A DNA stretch of 45,984 nucleotides, from positions 1 through 45,984 of the forward strand of contig DXAM01000021.1 of assembly GCA_019117025.1 (NCBI GenBank), given 5' to 3'. A program made the translations under genes and the position numbers. Under the pieces are notes generated by a model. It saw nothing but the letters and a program-made list of their open reading frames with translations, did no database searches and had not been told where the DNA came from. The stretch comes from Candidatus Microbacterium stercoravium. GTDB lineage: Bacteria; Actinomycetota; Actinomycetes; Actinomycetales; Microbacteriaceae. Of this stretch, positions 18,435 to 27,349 are shown in pieces. Within the stretch, counting starts at the first letter, position 1; each line of letters starts with the position of its first letter.

Positions 18435-19139
18435 GTGGTGAACTGGTTCTGGCAGCGCAGGCGTCCCGCTCGTCTGCTCCGGCTGCGGTCGAGGGGCGAC
18501 CAGAGCGATGCGGTGCGCGTCGACTTCGCCGAGCTCGCTCCCGACGTCGAGGTCTTCCTGGGTCAGGCGGCCTACCTGCAGCTCGGCTATTTCGAGACGC
18601 TCACTCGGCTGATCCGCCGCACGCCCGATCTCGCCGAGAAGGAGGCGCTCTCGCTCGCAGCGGGCGCCGCGCTGAAGAAGCACCGGGGGATCGTCGAGGT
18701 CATGCGCGCGCGGGGCGCGGATCCGACCGAGCTGATGCGGCCGTTCCAGGCGCATCTCGATGAGTTCCGCTGGGCGACGCTCGGCGCGCGGCCGCGCGAG
18801 ACGATGCTGACGGTGCACATCACGGCGGGCATGCTCGACGATTTCTACGTCGCGCTCGCTGCGACGTACGGCGAGGTCGGGCGTCAGGTCGAGAAGGTGC
18901 TGCGGGTCGAGCACGACCGCGAACAGCTGGTCGAGCTTCTCACCACGACGATCGACGAGGACGACGAGATGCGGGGACTGCTGTCGATGTGGGCGCGCCG
19001 CCTCGTCGGCGACACGCTGCTCGTTGCGCGCGCGGCCCTCCGGATCGACGCCGACGACGAGGAGACGATCGAGCCCGTCTTCACCGCGCTCGTGTCGAAC
19101 CACTCGCAGCGCATGACCTCGATGGGCCTCGCCGCCTGA
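18435..19139 (+). CDS. Ferritin-like fold protein (MiaE-like superfamily)
   Basis: 234 aa, mostly helical, starting MVNWFWQRRRPARLLRLR. Its position between the DEAD helicase and DUF3107 matches the 'ferritin-like fold-containing protein' found next to rhlE in mycobacteria, and the helical pattern fits. I find no ExxH motif, so the usual di-iron site of the superfamily is not evident. It may be non-catalytic. Its stop abuts the DUF3107 stop directly (0 nt gap). Confidence 0.72.
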   Translation: MVNWFWQRRRPARLLRLRSRGDQSDAVRVDFAELAPDVEVFLGQAAYLQLGYFETLTRLIRRTPDLAEKEALSLAAGAALKKHRGIVEVMRARGADPTELMRPFQAHLDEFRWATLGARPRETMLTVHITAGMLDDFYVALAATYGEVGRQVEKVLRVEHDREQLVELLTTTIDEDDEMRGLLSMWARRLVGDTLLVARAALRIDADDEETIEPVFTALVSNHSQRMTSMGLAA

Positions 19140-19358
19140 TCAGGCGAAGCCGACCTTGCGCACCTGCTCGGAGCCGACCTCGACGTAGGCGAGCGACGCC
19201 GTGGGGATGATGTAGGTCGACCCCTTCGAGTCGGTGAAGGACAGCGACGCCTTGCCGGCGAGGGCCTCGTCGACCTTCTGCGTGACGGCCTCGGCCGTCT
19301 CGTCGGAGGAGAAATTGAGCTCGCGGCCGGTGTTCATCATTCCGATGCGGATATCCAC
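19140..19358 (-). CDS. DUF3107 family small protein
   Basis: 72 aa, beginning with a GTG read as MDIRIGMMNTGRELNF and ending VEVGSEQVRKVGFA. The pattern I-R-I-G-...-R-E-L with D-E-T-A-E-A-V matches DUF3107 (TB9.4-like), a conserved actinobacterial protein of unknown function. A GAAAGG ribosome binding site lies 9 nt upstream. A much longer open frame runs further upstream opposite adnA, but nothing there supports a longer protein. TAAGCT further upstream (about 19408-19413) may be its -10. Confidence 0.88.
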   Translation of the reverse strand: MDIRIGMMNTGRELNFSSDETAEAVTQKVDEALAGKASLSFTDSKGSTYIIPTASLAYVEVGSEQVRKVGFA

Positions 19359-19442
19359 GGGGTCGTGCCTTTCGTCATTCCGATCGCCCGGGAACGGGCG
19401 CGTCAGCAAGCTTATTGCAGTTCGGATGTCAGGGGTTCTGGA

Positions 19443-19448
19443 TAGCGT
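19443..19448 (+). promoter_or_regulatory. -10 element of adnA-adnB (leaderless)
   Basis: TAGCGT, 7 nt before the ATG at 19456. It decides that start against upstream in-frame codons. Confidence 0.55.
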
Positions 19449-19455
19449 GGACATC

Positions 19456-22400
19456 ATGAGCGACACGTCATGGGATGCGGGCCAGCGCGCGGTGATCGAG
19501 CTCGATTCCGCCGCGAGCGGAACCGTGGTCGGCGCGCCGGGCAGCGGCAAGACCGCCGTGCTCGTCGAGCGTGTGGCGCGGTTGCTCGGGGGCCCCGCGC
19601 GCCTCGGACCTGACGAGGTGCTCGTGCTCACGCCGTCGCGCGCCTCGGCCACGCGGCTGCGCGACCGGCTCGGCACGCGCGTGGGCGTCGCGACCCCCGG
19701 TCCTCTGGCGCGGTCGGTGGGGTCGTTCGCCTTCCAGGTGGTGCGGGCCGAGGCCGCGGCGGCCGGCGACCGCCCGCCCGAGCTGCTGACCGGCGCCGAG
19801 CAGGATCGCCTGCTCGCACAGCTGATCGAGGGCGACATCGTCGACGGGCGCATCGCATGGCCGGCGCACCTCGGTGAGGGCGTGCGGCGCTCGCGGCAGT
19901 TCCGGTCCGAGGTGCGGGCGTTCCTCGACGAGGCGATCGAGCTCGACGCCTCGCGCAGCGAGCTGAGCGCACTGCGCGACGGCGAGTGGGCTCCCGTGGT
20001 CGACCTCCTGGCCGAATACGCCGGCGTGGTCCAGCGCATGCGCACGACGGCGCTCAGCGCCTCCGAGCTCACGGGCCTCGCGGTCGAGGCGCTGCGCAGC
20101 GCGCAGCACGTTCCCGAGGTCGATCGCCTGCGCGTCGTGCTCGTCGACGACGCGCAGGAGCTGACGCGCGGCGGAATCGCGCTCGTGTCCGCGCTGCGCG
20201 AGCGGGGCATCGCCGTGCTCGCCTTCGGAGATCCCGACATCGCCTCCGGAGCGTTCCGGGGGATCACCCCCGAGATGTTCGCCGAGCTCACCCGCGCGCT
20301 CGGCGATGTGCACGTGCTCGACGAACAGCACCGGTCGCACGACGAGCTCACGTGGCTCGTGCGGCACCTCACCCAGACGATCGGCGCCGCGGGGCGCGTC
20401 GAGCACCGCCGGGCGCCGGGCCCGAAGCCCGAAGAGTGGCAGCGGGTCACGACGCTGCGCGCGTCCTCGCCCGGTGAAGAGGCCGACCTCATCGCGCGGC
20501 GCCTGCGCGAGCTGCGCCTCACGCAGGGCGTGCCGTGGGGCCGCATGGCGGTGATCGCGCACGACACGCGCCAGCTCGTCGCGCTCGACGCCGAGCTCGC
20601 GGCACGCGATGTGCCCACACGCGCGGCGGGCGTGCCGCGTCCTCTCGGCAGCGAGCGGGCCGTGAGGCAGATCATGGAGATCGTCCGCCTCGGTCTGACT
20701 CCCGAGTCCGAACGCGATGTCGACGCGCTGATCGAGGCGCTGCGCACGCCGTTCGGCGGCTTCGACGGCGTGTGGCTGCGACGGCTGCGCAGCGCGCTGC
20801 GCCATGCCGAGCTCGAATCGGGCGGGGCGCGTCCTGCGCGCGAGCTCGTGCGAGAGGGCTTCGCGCATCCCGTGCTGTTCGCGACGCTCGACACGATCGA
20901 GGGGCGCGCCGCCGAGCGGTTCGCGTCGACGCTCGCGCAGCTGGCGACGATGGCCGACGCAGGCGCGACGGTGCACGATCTGCTCTGGCACGTCTGGGAT
21001 CGTTCGCGGCTCGCCGACCGCTGGCACCGCATCGCGACGACCCCGGGTCCGCTCGCCGGAGAGATCTCGCGCGCGCTCGACGGACTCGTCGCGCTGTTCG
21101 ACGCGGCCAAGCGCGCGATCGAGCGCAGCCCGAACGACGGGCCGCAGCGCTTCATCCGCGACATCCTCGACAGCGACGTGCCCGAGGACACGCTGTCGGC
21201 GCCCGAGCGCGAGGCCACCGTCACCCTGCTCACACCGGCGAACGCGCTGTCGACCGAGTTCGACACGGTCGTGATCGCCGGTCTGCAGGACGGCGTGTGG
21301 CCGAACACGCGGCTGCGCGGAGGGATCCTCGGCTCGTGGCGCCTCGCCGACACGGTGCGCGCGGCGCGCGATGGGCGGCGCCCGGTCGACGAGCAGCTGA
21401 TCGATCGTCGGAGGCAGGCGCTGCACGATGAGCTGCGGCTGTTCGTCCGAGCCGCGTCCCGGGCGGTGAACCGCCTCATCGTGACGGCGACCGACAACGA
21501 CGACCAGACGCCGAGCCCGCTGTTCTCGCGCCTGCCGCCCGCGGCCCCGCAGACTCCGCGCGACGAGCACCCGCTCACGCTGCGCGGTCTCGTGGCGAAG
21601 CACCGCCGCACGCTGACGAGCTCGAGCGACGACCGGGCGCGCGCCGAGGCCGCCGGTCAGCTGCGCCTGCTCGCCGAGAACGGCGTTCCGGGGGCCGACC
21701 CCGACCAGTGGTACGGCGTGCGCGAGGCCTCGACCACCGCACCGCTCGTCGACCTCGAGCACACGTACGTCGCCGTGTCTCCGTCCCAGATCGACGACTT
21801 CGCCGAATGCGGCCTCGGCTGGGTGATCGGCGCCCTCGGCGGCGACGTGGTCACCTCGCCCAGTGCGGGCATCGGCACGCTGCTGCACGCGGCGCTCGAG
21901 CGGGTTCCGCAGGGCGGCATCGAGCAGATGCGGGCCGTGCTCGACGAACGCTGGGGCGAGCTCGATTTCGAGGCGCCGTGGATCGCCGCCCGCGAGCGGC
22001 GCCGCGCCGAGGAGTACCTCGAGCACCTCGACAGCTATCTCGCACAGGTGGCCCGGCAGCACGGGCGGGCGATCTCCTCGGAGGGCGGCTTCCGCCTGGC
22101 CGTCTCGATCGCCGACGAACAGGTCGTGACCGGCGACGAGCTGTATGCCGCGGGCAACGCGGTGATCGCGGGCTACATCGACCGCGTCGAGGAGTACCCG
22201 CGCGCCTCCGGCGATCACGCGGCCGCACGGCGCGGCGAGCGCGGCAGCAAGACGGCCTGGGAGGCGATGTCGGCGGCCGACGAGAGCGCGGGCCGCCGCG
22301 TCGTCGTGGTCGACCTCAAGACGGGCAAGGGCGAGGAGCGCACGAGCGACGCGCGCGTCGCAGACGATGCGCAGCTCGCGGCCTATCAGCTCGCCGTCGA

Positions 22401-22668
22401 GCAGGGGCTCATCGCCGGAGCCGATCCGGCCGCGCTCGCGGGCGCGCGTCTCGTGGTCGTCTCGAAGACGATCGGCGAGAGCCTGTACCGCGTGGCTCAT
22501 CAGCACACGCTGCGCGGCACGTCTCGTGAGGAGTTCCTGCATGCCGTAGCCGAGGCGGCGCGCGGCATGTCGGCGGCCAGCTTCGTCGCGGCCGTCGAAA
22601 CCCACTGCCGGGGTCAGCGCATGGCGCCGGTCTGCCGCATTCACACGATCGGAGCCGTGAGCTCATGA
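19456..22668 (+). CDS. adnA: AdnA subunit of the AdnAB helicase-nuclease
   Basis: 1070 aa. AdnAB is the actinobacterial machine that processes double-strand breaks. A UvrD-like motor domain (Walker A GAPGSGKT at 26-33) is followed by a RecB-family nuclease domain with VVVDLKTGKG (Asp953, Lys955). Two motor motifs differ from the active form: motif II reads VDDAQE (Asp in place of Glu) and motif III reads FGDPDIASGAF (no Gln). Cys785, Cys1051 and Cys1060 fit an AddB-type Fe-S arrangement, but the middle position (1054) is Gln. Its stop overlaps the adnB ATG by 4 nt. Assignment rests on tandem arrangement, size and family order. Confidence 0.9.
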   Translation: MSDTSWDAGQRAVIELDSAASGTVVGAPGSGKTAVLVERVARLLGGPARLGPDEVLVLTPSRASATRLRDRLGTRVGVATPGPLARSVGSFAFQVVRAEAAAAGDRPPELLTGAEQDRLLAQLIEGDIVDGRIAWPAHLGEGVRRSRQFRSEVRAFLDEAIELDASRSELSALRDGEWAPVVDLLAEYAGVVQRMRTTALSASELTGLAVEALRSAQHVPEVDRLRVVLVDDAQELTRGGIALVSALRERGIAVLAFGDPDIASGAFRGITPEMFAELTRALGDVHVLDEQHRSHDELTWLVRHLTQTIGAAGRVEHRRAPGPKPEEWQRVTTLRASSPGEEADLIARRLRELRLTQGVPWGRMAVIAHDTRQLVALDAELAARDVPTRAAGVPRPLGSERAVRQIMEIVRLGLTPESERDVDALIEALRTPFGGFDGVWLRRLRSALRHAELESGGARPARELVREGFAHPVLFATLDTIEGRAAERFASTLAQLATMADAGATVHDLLWHVWDRSRLADRWHRIATTPGPLAGEISRALDGLVALFDAAKRAIERSPNDGPQRFIRDILDSDVPEDTLSAPEREATVTLLTPANALSTEFDTVVIAGLQDGVWPNTRLRGGILGSWRLADTVRAARDGRRPVDEQLIDRRRQALHDELRLFVRAASRAVNRLIVTATDNDDQTPSPLFSRLPPAAPQTPRDEHPLTLRGLVAKHRRTLTSSSDDRARAEAAGQLRLLAENGVPGADPDQWYGVREASTTAPLVDLEHTYVAVSPSQIDDFAECGLGWVIGALGGDVVTSPSAGIGTLLHAALERVPQGGIEQMRAVLDERWGELDFEAPWIAARERRRAEEYLEHLDSYLAQVARQHGRAISSEGGFRLAVSIADEQVVTGDELYAAGNAVIAGYIDRVEEYPRASGDHAAARRGERGSKTAWEAMSAADESAGRRVVVVDLKTGKGEERTSDARVADDAQLAAYQLAVEQGLIAGADPAALAGARLVVVSKTIGESLYRVAHQHTLRGTSREEFLHAVAEAARGMSAASFVAAVETHCRGQRMAPVCRIHTIGAVSS

Positions 22669-25600
22669 CTTTCACCCCGGGGCTCGGCCTCTCGGCCGAC
22701 GTGCTCGCGAGGGCTCTCGACCTGTTCCCGCCCACCCCCGACCAGGCGCGGGTCGTCGAATCGGCGGCGTCGCCGGCGCTCGTGGTCGCAGGCGCAGGCA
22801 GCGGCAAGACCGAGACCATGTCGATGCGCGTGCTCTGGCTCGTCGCGAACGGCCATGTGCGCGCCGACGAGATCCTCGGCCTGACCTTCACCCGCAAGGC
22901 GGCGGGCGAGCTCGCCGAGCGCATCGGCGAGCGCCTCGCCCAGCTCGACGAGTACGGGCGGCGCGGCCTGCTGCCGCACCTCTCCGACATCGTCGCGAGC
23001 GACGAGTTCGCACGGCTCGACGGAGTGAAGGATCCGCTTCAGCGGCGCGCGATCATCCGCGATGTGATCGAGATCTTCGCTCGTCGCGTGGGCCACGAGC
23101 CCGACGACGCCGCGATCGCCGACGACCTGCTCGATCGGCCGAGGGTGTCGACGTACAACGCGTTCGCCGACGCGATCGTGCGCGAGAACGCCGCGCGCAT
23201 CGGTCGTGATCCCGATGCCGCGATGCTCAGCGACTCGTCGGCGTGGATCGTCGCCCGCCGCGTCGCCGTGCGGGCCGAAGGCATCGGTCTCGAGGAGATG
23301 GACGGCACGCTCGGTCCGCTCGTCGACGCGATCCGATCGCTGTCGGCCGAGATGCTCGATCATCGCGCCGATCCGCATGCGGTGCGGCGCTATGCCGCGC
23401 GCCAGGCGGCCGAGTTCGCGCCGTTCGTCGACGACGCGCTCGCGAAACCCCGCTCCTGGGAATCGGCGCATCGCGCGCTCACTGCGCTGCCGACGTTCCT
23501 CGACCTCGTCGCTGAGTACGAGGCCGAGAAGTCGAGGCGCGGCGTGCTCGAGTTCGCCAACCAGGTCTCCGGCGCGCTGGATGTCGTCGAAGCCGCCCCC
23601 GACGTGGTGGTGCAGCTGCGCGAGCAGTACCGCGTCGTGCTGCTCGATGAGTACCAGGACACATCGGTGCTCCAGACGCGGCTGCTCGCGGCGCTGTTCG
23701 GCGACAGCGCCGTGATGGCGGTCGGCGATCCGAACCAGGCCATCTACGGGTGGCGCGGCGCGAGCGCCGACAACATCCCGAGCTTTCCCGACGACTTCGC
23801 GCGCGAGGAGCCCGTGCAGCGGTTCGAGCTCATGACGAGCTGGCGCAACGACGCGAGCATCCTCACCGCCGCGAACCGGCTGGTGAGGAGCTTCCGCCTC
23901 CCGCCGCGCACCGGTGTGTCCGAGCTCGCGCAGCGCGGGGGCGCCGGTGCGGGCGAGGTCGACGTGCGATACCCCCGCACGATCGATGACGAGGCGGCGC
24001 AGGTCGCCGAATGGTTCGCCGAGCGCCGCGCGCGCCATACCGGTCGCGATCCGCTCACGGGCGCCGTCCTCTTCCGCAGCAAGGCGCACATGCAGAAGTT
24101 CGCCGACGCGCTGGGCGAGCGCGGCATTCCCCACCGCATCCTCGGGCTCGGCGGCCTGCTGTCGGTTCCCGAGGTGACAGACGTCGTGAGTGCGCTGCGG
24201 GTGGTCCACGACCCCCTCCAGGGATCGGCGCTCATCCGCATCCTCGTCGGCCCGCGCTTCGCGGTGGGCGTGGCCGACATGGGCGCGCTGCACGATCTCG
24301 CGGTCAGCCTCGCGAAGCGCGACTCGGCGCTCGCGCCGCTCAGCGACGAGGTGACGCAGCGCGTGCGCGATTCCGCGGGCGTCGACGAGCAGGTGTCGAT
24401 CATCGATGCGCTCGATTTCGTGCGCCGCAGTCGGCCCGATCACGGGTTCTTCTCCGCCTTCACGCGCGAGGGGCTCGCCCGCCTCACGGAGGCCGGTGAG
24501 ATGTTCGACCGCCTGCGCCGCGCGTCGTCTCAGCCCGTGCCCGACCTGATCCGCCTCATCGAACAGGAGCTGCGCCTCGATATCGAGCTGCCGGCGAACG
24601 AATCGCGCGGTGCCGCTCGCACGGCCGCGGCGCAGCTGCGCGCGTTCGTCGACGAGGTGCGCGGCTTCCTCGCCGTCGACGAGCGCGGCACGCTCGGCAG
24701 TGTGCTGAGCTGGCTCGATCACGCCGAGAAGAAGGACGACATGGCGCCGCGCAGCGAGGCGCCCGAGCCGGGCGTGGTGCAGCTGCTCACGGTGCATGGT
24801 TCCAAGGGGCTCGAGTGGGACGCCGTCGCCGTCGTGCGCATGGTCGCGAATGAGTTCCCCGGATCGATCAAGAACAAGGCGGGCGGGTTCCGCCTCGGCA
24901 GCCTGCCCAACGCCTTCCGCGGCGATGCGGCGGCCCTGCCCGCGTTCGACTGGGCGGCGCCGGCGGTCATCCCCGACGACACGGCGCTGCGTGCCGAGAC
25001 GAAGCAGCTGAAGGCCGCGTTCGACGCGTACGAGCAGGGCAACCGCGACCACCACGCCGACGAGGAGCGCCGCCTCGCGTACGTCGCCGTCACGCGCGCC
25101 AAGCGGCACCTGCTGCTCACGGGATCGTACTGGGCCGGGCAGGCCGCCCCGCGCAATCCCGGCGAGTACCTCGTCGAGATCCTCGAGGCGCTCGGCAGAG
25201 ACCCGCTGCCGGTGATGACGAAGAACCCCGAGACGAAGGCGTACGACGACGAGAACCCGTATGCGGGGGAGGGCGCGACCATTGCGTGGCCCCTCGACGC
25301 GCTGGGCGCCCGGCGCGCGCGGGTCGCCGCGGCCGCCGACGCCGTGCGCCGCGCCGCTCCCGCCGAGCCGAGCCCGGAGCTCCGACGGCTGCTCGAAGAG
25401 CGCGCGCAGCGTGACGCCTCGCGTGCGATGCCCGTGCCGACGCGCGTGCCGGCATCGAAGTTCAAGGACTACGTCGTCGGCTTCGACGAGACGATCTCGG
25501 CGCTCGCGCGTCCGATGCCCGAGCGGCCGTATCGCCAGACGCGCCTCGGCACGCTCTTCCATCAGTGGGTCGAGCAGCGTTCCGGCCTCACCGGCGGCGC

Positions 25601-26081
25601 CGCCTCGACCGACGACGCGCTCTGGGATATCGACGACGGCGAGGAATGGGCCGCGACGACCAGCGCGACCGACGATGATGCGCGCGATCTGGCCGCACTG
25701 CGCGAGAAGTTCGAGCGCAGCGAATGGGCCGGACTGCAGCCGATCGAGGTCGAGACCGAGGTCGACTTCCCCCTGACGCTCGACGAGGGCGAGCCGCCCC
25801 ACATCATGATCTGCAAGCTCGACGCGGTGTATCGCCGGGGCGACAGGATCGAGATCGTCGACTGGAAGACGGGGAAGGCGCCGCGCACGTCGGCCGAGCG
25901 CGCCGACCGCATGCTGCAGCTGGCGCTGTACCGCCTCGCCTACCACCGCCGCCACGGGGTCCCGCTCGATCAGATCGACGTCGCGCTGTTCTACGTCGCC
26001 GATGAGCTCGTGCTGCGCGACGAGCGCGCGATGGAAGAGCACGAGCTCGTCGCCCGCTGGCGCTCGGCGCGAGCGGGTTAG
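22665..26081 (+). CDS. adnB: AdnB subunit of the AdnAB helicase-nuclease
   Basis: 1138 aa. It has complete SF1 helicase motifs: Walker A AGAGSGKTE, LLDEYQDTS (motif II), GDPNQAIYGWRGA (motif III), VHGSKGLEWD (motif V) and YVAVTRAKRHLLL (motif VI). A C-terminal RecB-type nuclease contains VDWKTGKAPR (Asp1066, Lys1068). As in mycobacteria, this subunit looks like the principal motor. It is translationally coupled to adnA and ends 13 nt before the convergent APH-like gene. Confidence 0.92.
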   Translation: MTFTPGLGLSADVLARALDLFPPTPDQARVVESAASPALVVAGAGSGKTETMSMRVLWLVANGHVRADEILGLTFTRKAAGELAERIGERLAQLDEYGRRGLLPHLSDIVASDEFARLDGVKDPLQRRAIIRDVIEIFARRVGHEPDDAAIADDLLDRPRVSTYNAFADAIVRENAARIGRDPDAAMLSDSSAWIVARRVAVRAEGIGLEEMDGTLGPLVDAIRSLSAEMLDHRADPHAVRRYAARQAAEFAPFVDDALAKPRSWESAHRALTALPTFLDLVAEYEAEKSRRGVLEFANQVSGALDVVEAAPDVVVQLREQYRVVLLDEYQDTSVLQTRLLAALFGDSAVMAVGDPNQAIYGWRGASADNIPSFPDDFAREEPVQRFELMTSWRNDASILTAANRLVRSFRLPPRTGVSELAQRGGAGAGEVDVRYPRTIDDEAAQVAEWFAERRARHTGRDPLTGAVLFRSKAHMQKFADALGERGIPHRILGLGGLLSVPEVTDVVSALRVVHDPLQGSALIRILVGPRFAVGVADMGALHDLAVSLAKRDSALAPLSDEVTQRVRDSAGVDEQVSIIDALDFVRRSRPDHGFFSAFTREGLARLTEAGEMFDRLRRASSQPVPDLIRLIEQELRLDIELPANESRGAARTAAAQLRAFVDEVRGFLAVDERGTLGSVLSWLDHAEKKDDMAPRSEAPEPGVVQLLTVHGSKGLEWDAVAVVRMVANEFPGSIKNKAGGFRLGSLPNAFRGDAAALPAFDWAAPAVIPDDTALRAETKQLKAAFDAYEQGNRDHHADEERRLAYVAVTRAKRHLLLTGSYWAGQAAPRNPGEYLVEILEALGRDPLPVMTKNPETKAYDDENPYAGEGATIAWPLDALGARRARVAAAADAVRRAAPAEPSPELRRLLEERAQRDASRAMPVPTRVPASKFKDYVVGFDETISALARPMPERPYRQTRLGTLFHQWVEQRSGLTGGAASTDDALWDIDDGEEWAATTSATDDDARDLAALREKFERSEWAGLQPIEVETEVDFPLTLDEGEPPHIMICKLDAVYRRGDRIEIVDWKTGKAPRTSAERADRMLQLALYRLAYHRRHGVPLDQIDVALFYVADELVLRDERAMEEHELVARWRSARAG

Positions 26082-26094
26082 GGACGCCTCGGCA

Positions 26095-27285
26095 CTACTG
26101 CGCCGTGCCCCGATCCTTCTCGCCGATCTCGACGGGCTGCGTGGCGTCATCGACGGGCATGGTCGCGTCGTCCGATGAGGTCGTGCGGGGCGGCGCCGCG
26201 TCCCACGCCTCCTCGCCGTGCAGTCGCAGCTCATCGGGGTCGAACTGGTCGGTGTGCATCGACGTGTCCGACCCGTTCGGCGTGGTCTCGGGCATGCGGT
26301 CGAGCAGCGCGATCGCCTCGCTGACGTCGGCGCGGTCGCGGGCCGGCAGGTCGGCCATCAGGTCGTCGTCGACGAGCCCTGCCGAGAGCGAGTCGAGCAG
26401 CGCGGCGGCGTCATCGACGATGTCGTCGCGGTGCGTCTCGATGCCGTGCAGCAGCCAGCGAGCGAACTCGAGTTCGGCGTGCAGCCGCGCCCGCACGCGC
26501 AGCGCGGCATCGGGCGAGCGCACGACCGCATCGCCGTACCCGCGGAAGACATCCTCCGCGCCATCGGCCGCCCCGGCGGTCCAGTGCAGGTCGAGCGCGG
26601 GGTCGCCGATCGACAGGCCCTGCCAGTCGAGCACTCCCGTCACACGGGGCACATCGTCCGCGTCGTCCTGGAGCACGAACGACGTGGCCTGCGCGCCGCC
26701 GAGCACGACGACCCGCTCGTAGCCCCAGAGCCGGTCGTCCTCGACCGCCTCGCGCCAGCGCACCATGAGCCGCACGGGCACGCGGCCCGAGCGGCCGATC
26801 GCGTCGAGCAGCCGGTCGAGGCCCGAGCGAGCCTCGGCGGGCGACCGCTCGGGGAGGCCCGCCCCGCGCACGACCGAGGGCGGCAGGCCGTGCACGCGCG
26901 CGATCGCCGCCCCGATCTCGCCCGCGACTCCGCGGCCCGCGGGGATGTGCGCCGCCTCGACCTGATAGCCCGGGAGGTAGGTCATCACGACGACCCGTGA
27001 GTCGTCGATCCCCGCGGTTCCGCGCACCTCGGGCGCGTCGAAGCCCAGGTAGGCGCGTGCGCCGGCCGTCAGGGCGCGCAGGGCGACGAGCTCGCTGTCG
27101 ATCTCGGCCGCGACGTCGGCCGACGTGGGGATGCGCACGACGAGCTTCTCGCCGTCGTCGAGCGTGATGAGTGCGGCATCGAACCGGCCCGAGCCGTCTG
27201 CGGTCAGGCGCCGCGTCGAGCGGATCGCGGCGTCGGGCAGTGCCGCCGACGCGGCCGCGGCTAGAGTGAGGGTGGTTCGTGCCAT
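26095..27285 (-). CDS. APH-fold phosphotransferase-like protein (catalytic loop degenerate)
   Basis: 396 aa. The aminoglycoside-phosphotransferase/kinase-like fold is recognisable from the N-lobe VVRIPTSADVAAEID and the C-lobe VLDWQGLSIGDPALDLHW (the metal-binding Asp motif). The catalytic loop before it, normally HGDxxxxN, reads LGGAQATSF, so the catalytic Asp and the Asn are absent. It may bind but not phosphorylate. A long acidic tail follows (about 320-396). Its start is the ATG at 27285, with TAGTCT 7 nt upstream. Confidence 0.8.
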   Translation of the reverse strand: MARTTLTLAAAASAALPDAAIRSTRRLTADGSGRFDAALITLDDGEKLVVRIPTSADVAAEIDSELVALRALTAGARAYLGFDAPEVRGTAGIDDSRVVVMTYLPGYQVEAAHIPAGRGVAGEIGAAIARVHGLPPSVVRGAGLPERSPAEARSGLDRLLDAIGRSGRVPVRLMVRWREAVEDDRLWGYERVVVLGGAQATSFVLQDDADDVPRVTGVLDWQGLSIGDPALDLHWTAGAADGAEDVFRGYGDAVVRSPDAALRVRARLHAELEFARWLLHGIETHRDDIVDDAAALLDSLSAGLVDDDLMADLPARDRADVSEAIALLDRMPETTPNGSDTSMHTDQFDPDELRLHGEEAWDAAPPRTTSSDDATMPVDDATQPVEIGEKDRGTAQ

Positions 27286-27292
27286 GCCGCCC

Positions 27293-27298
27293 AGACTA
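27293..27298 (-). promoter_or_regulatory. -10 element of the APH-like gene (leaderless)
   Basis: TAGTCT on the minus strand, 7 nt before the ATG at 27285. Confidence 0.6.
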
Positions 27299-27301
27299 GG
27301 C

Positions 27302-27317
27302 GGCGCACCAGTGCGCC
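27302..27317. repeat. Inverted repeat in the APH-like/nudC gap
   Basis: GGCGCAC and GTGCGCC separated by 2 nt, centred about 40 nt before nudC and just behind the -10 of the APH-like gene. It could be an operator or a hairpin in the nudC leader. No function is assigned. Confidence 0.4.
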
Positions 27318-27349
27318 CCGCCCCGCCACGCCCCGCAGAGAGGGAGTCG

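Noticed and set aside
19385..19400. Small GC hairpin upstream of DUF3107
   Set aside because: A 6-bp stem with no T tract, expected by chance in such GC-rich sequence.
19468..22644. 1058-codon minus-strand reading frame opposite adnA
   Set aside because: High GC at third positions removes stop codons from the antisense frame. The translation is Arg/Ala/His-rich with no motifs, and the plus strand encodes clear AdnA.
22641..26234. 1197-codon minus-strand reading frame opposite adnB
   Set aside because: Shadow of adnB. No domain signs, and low-complexity composition.
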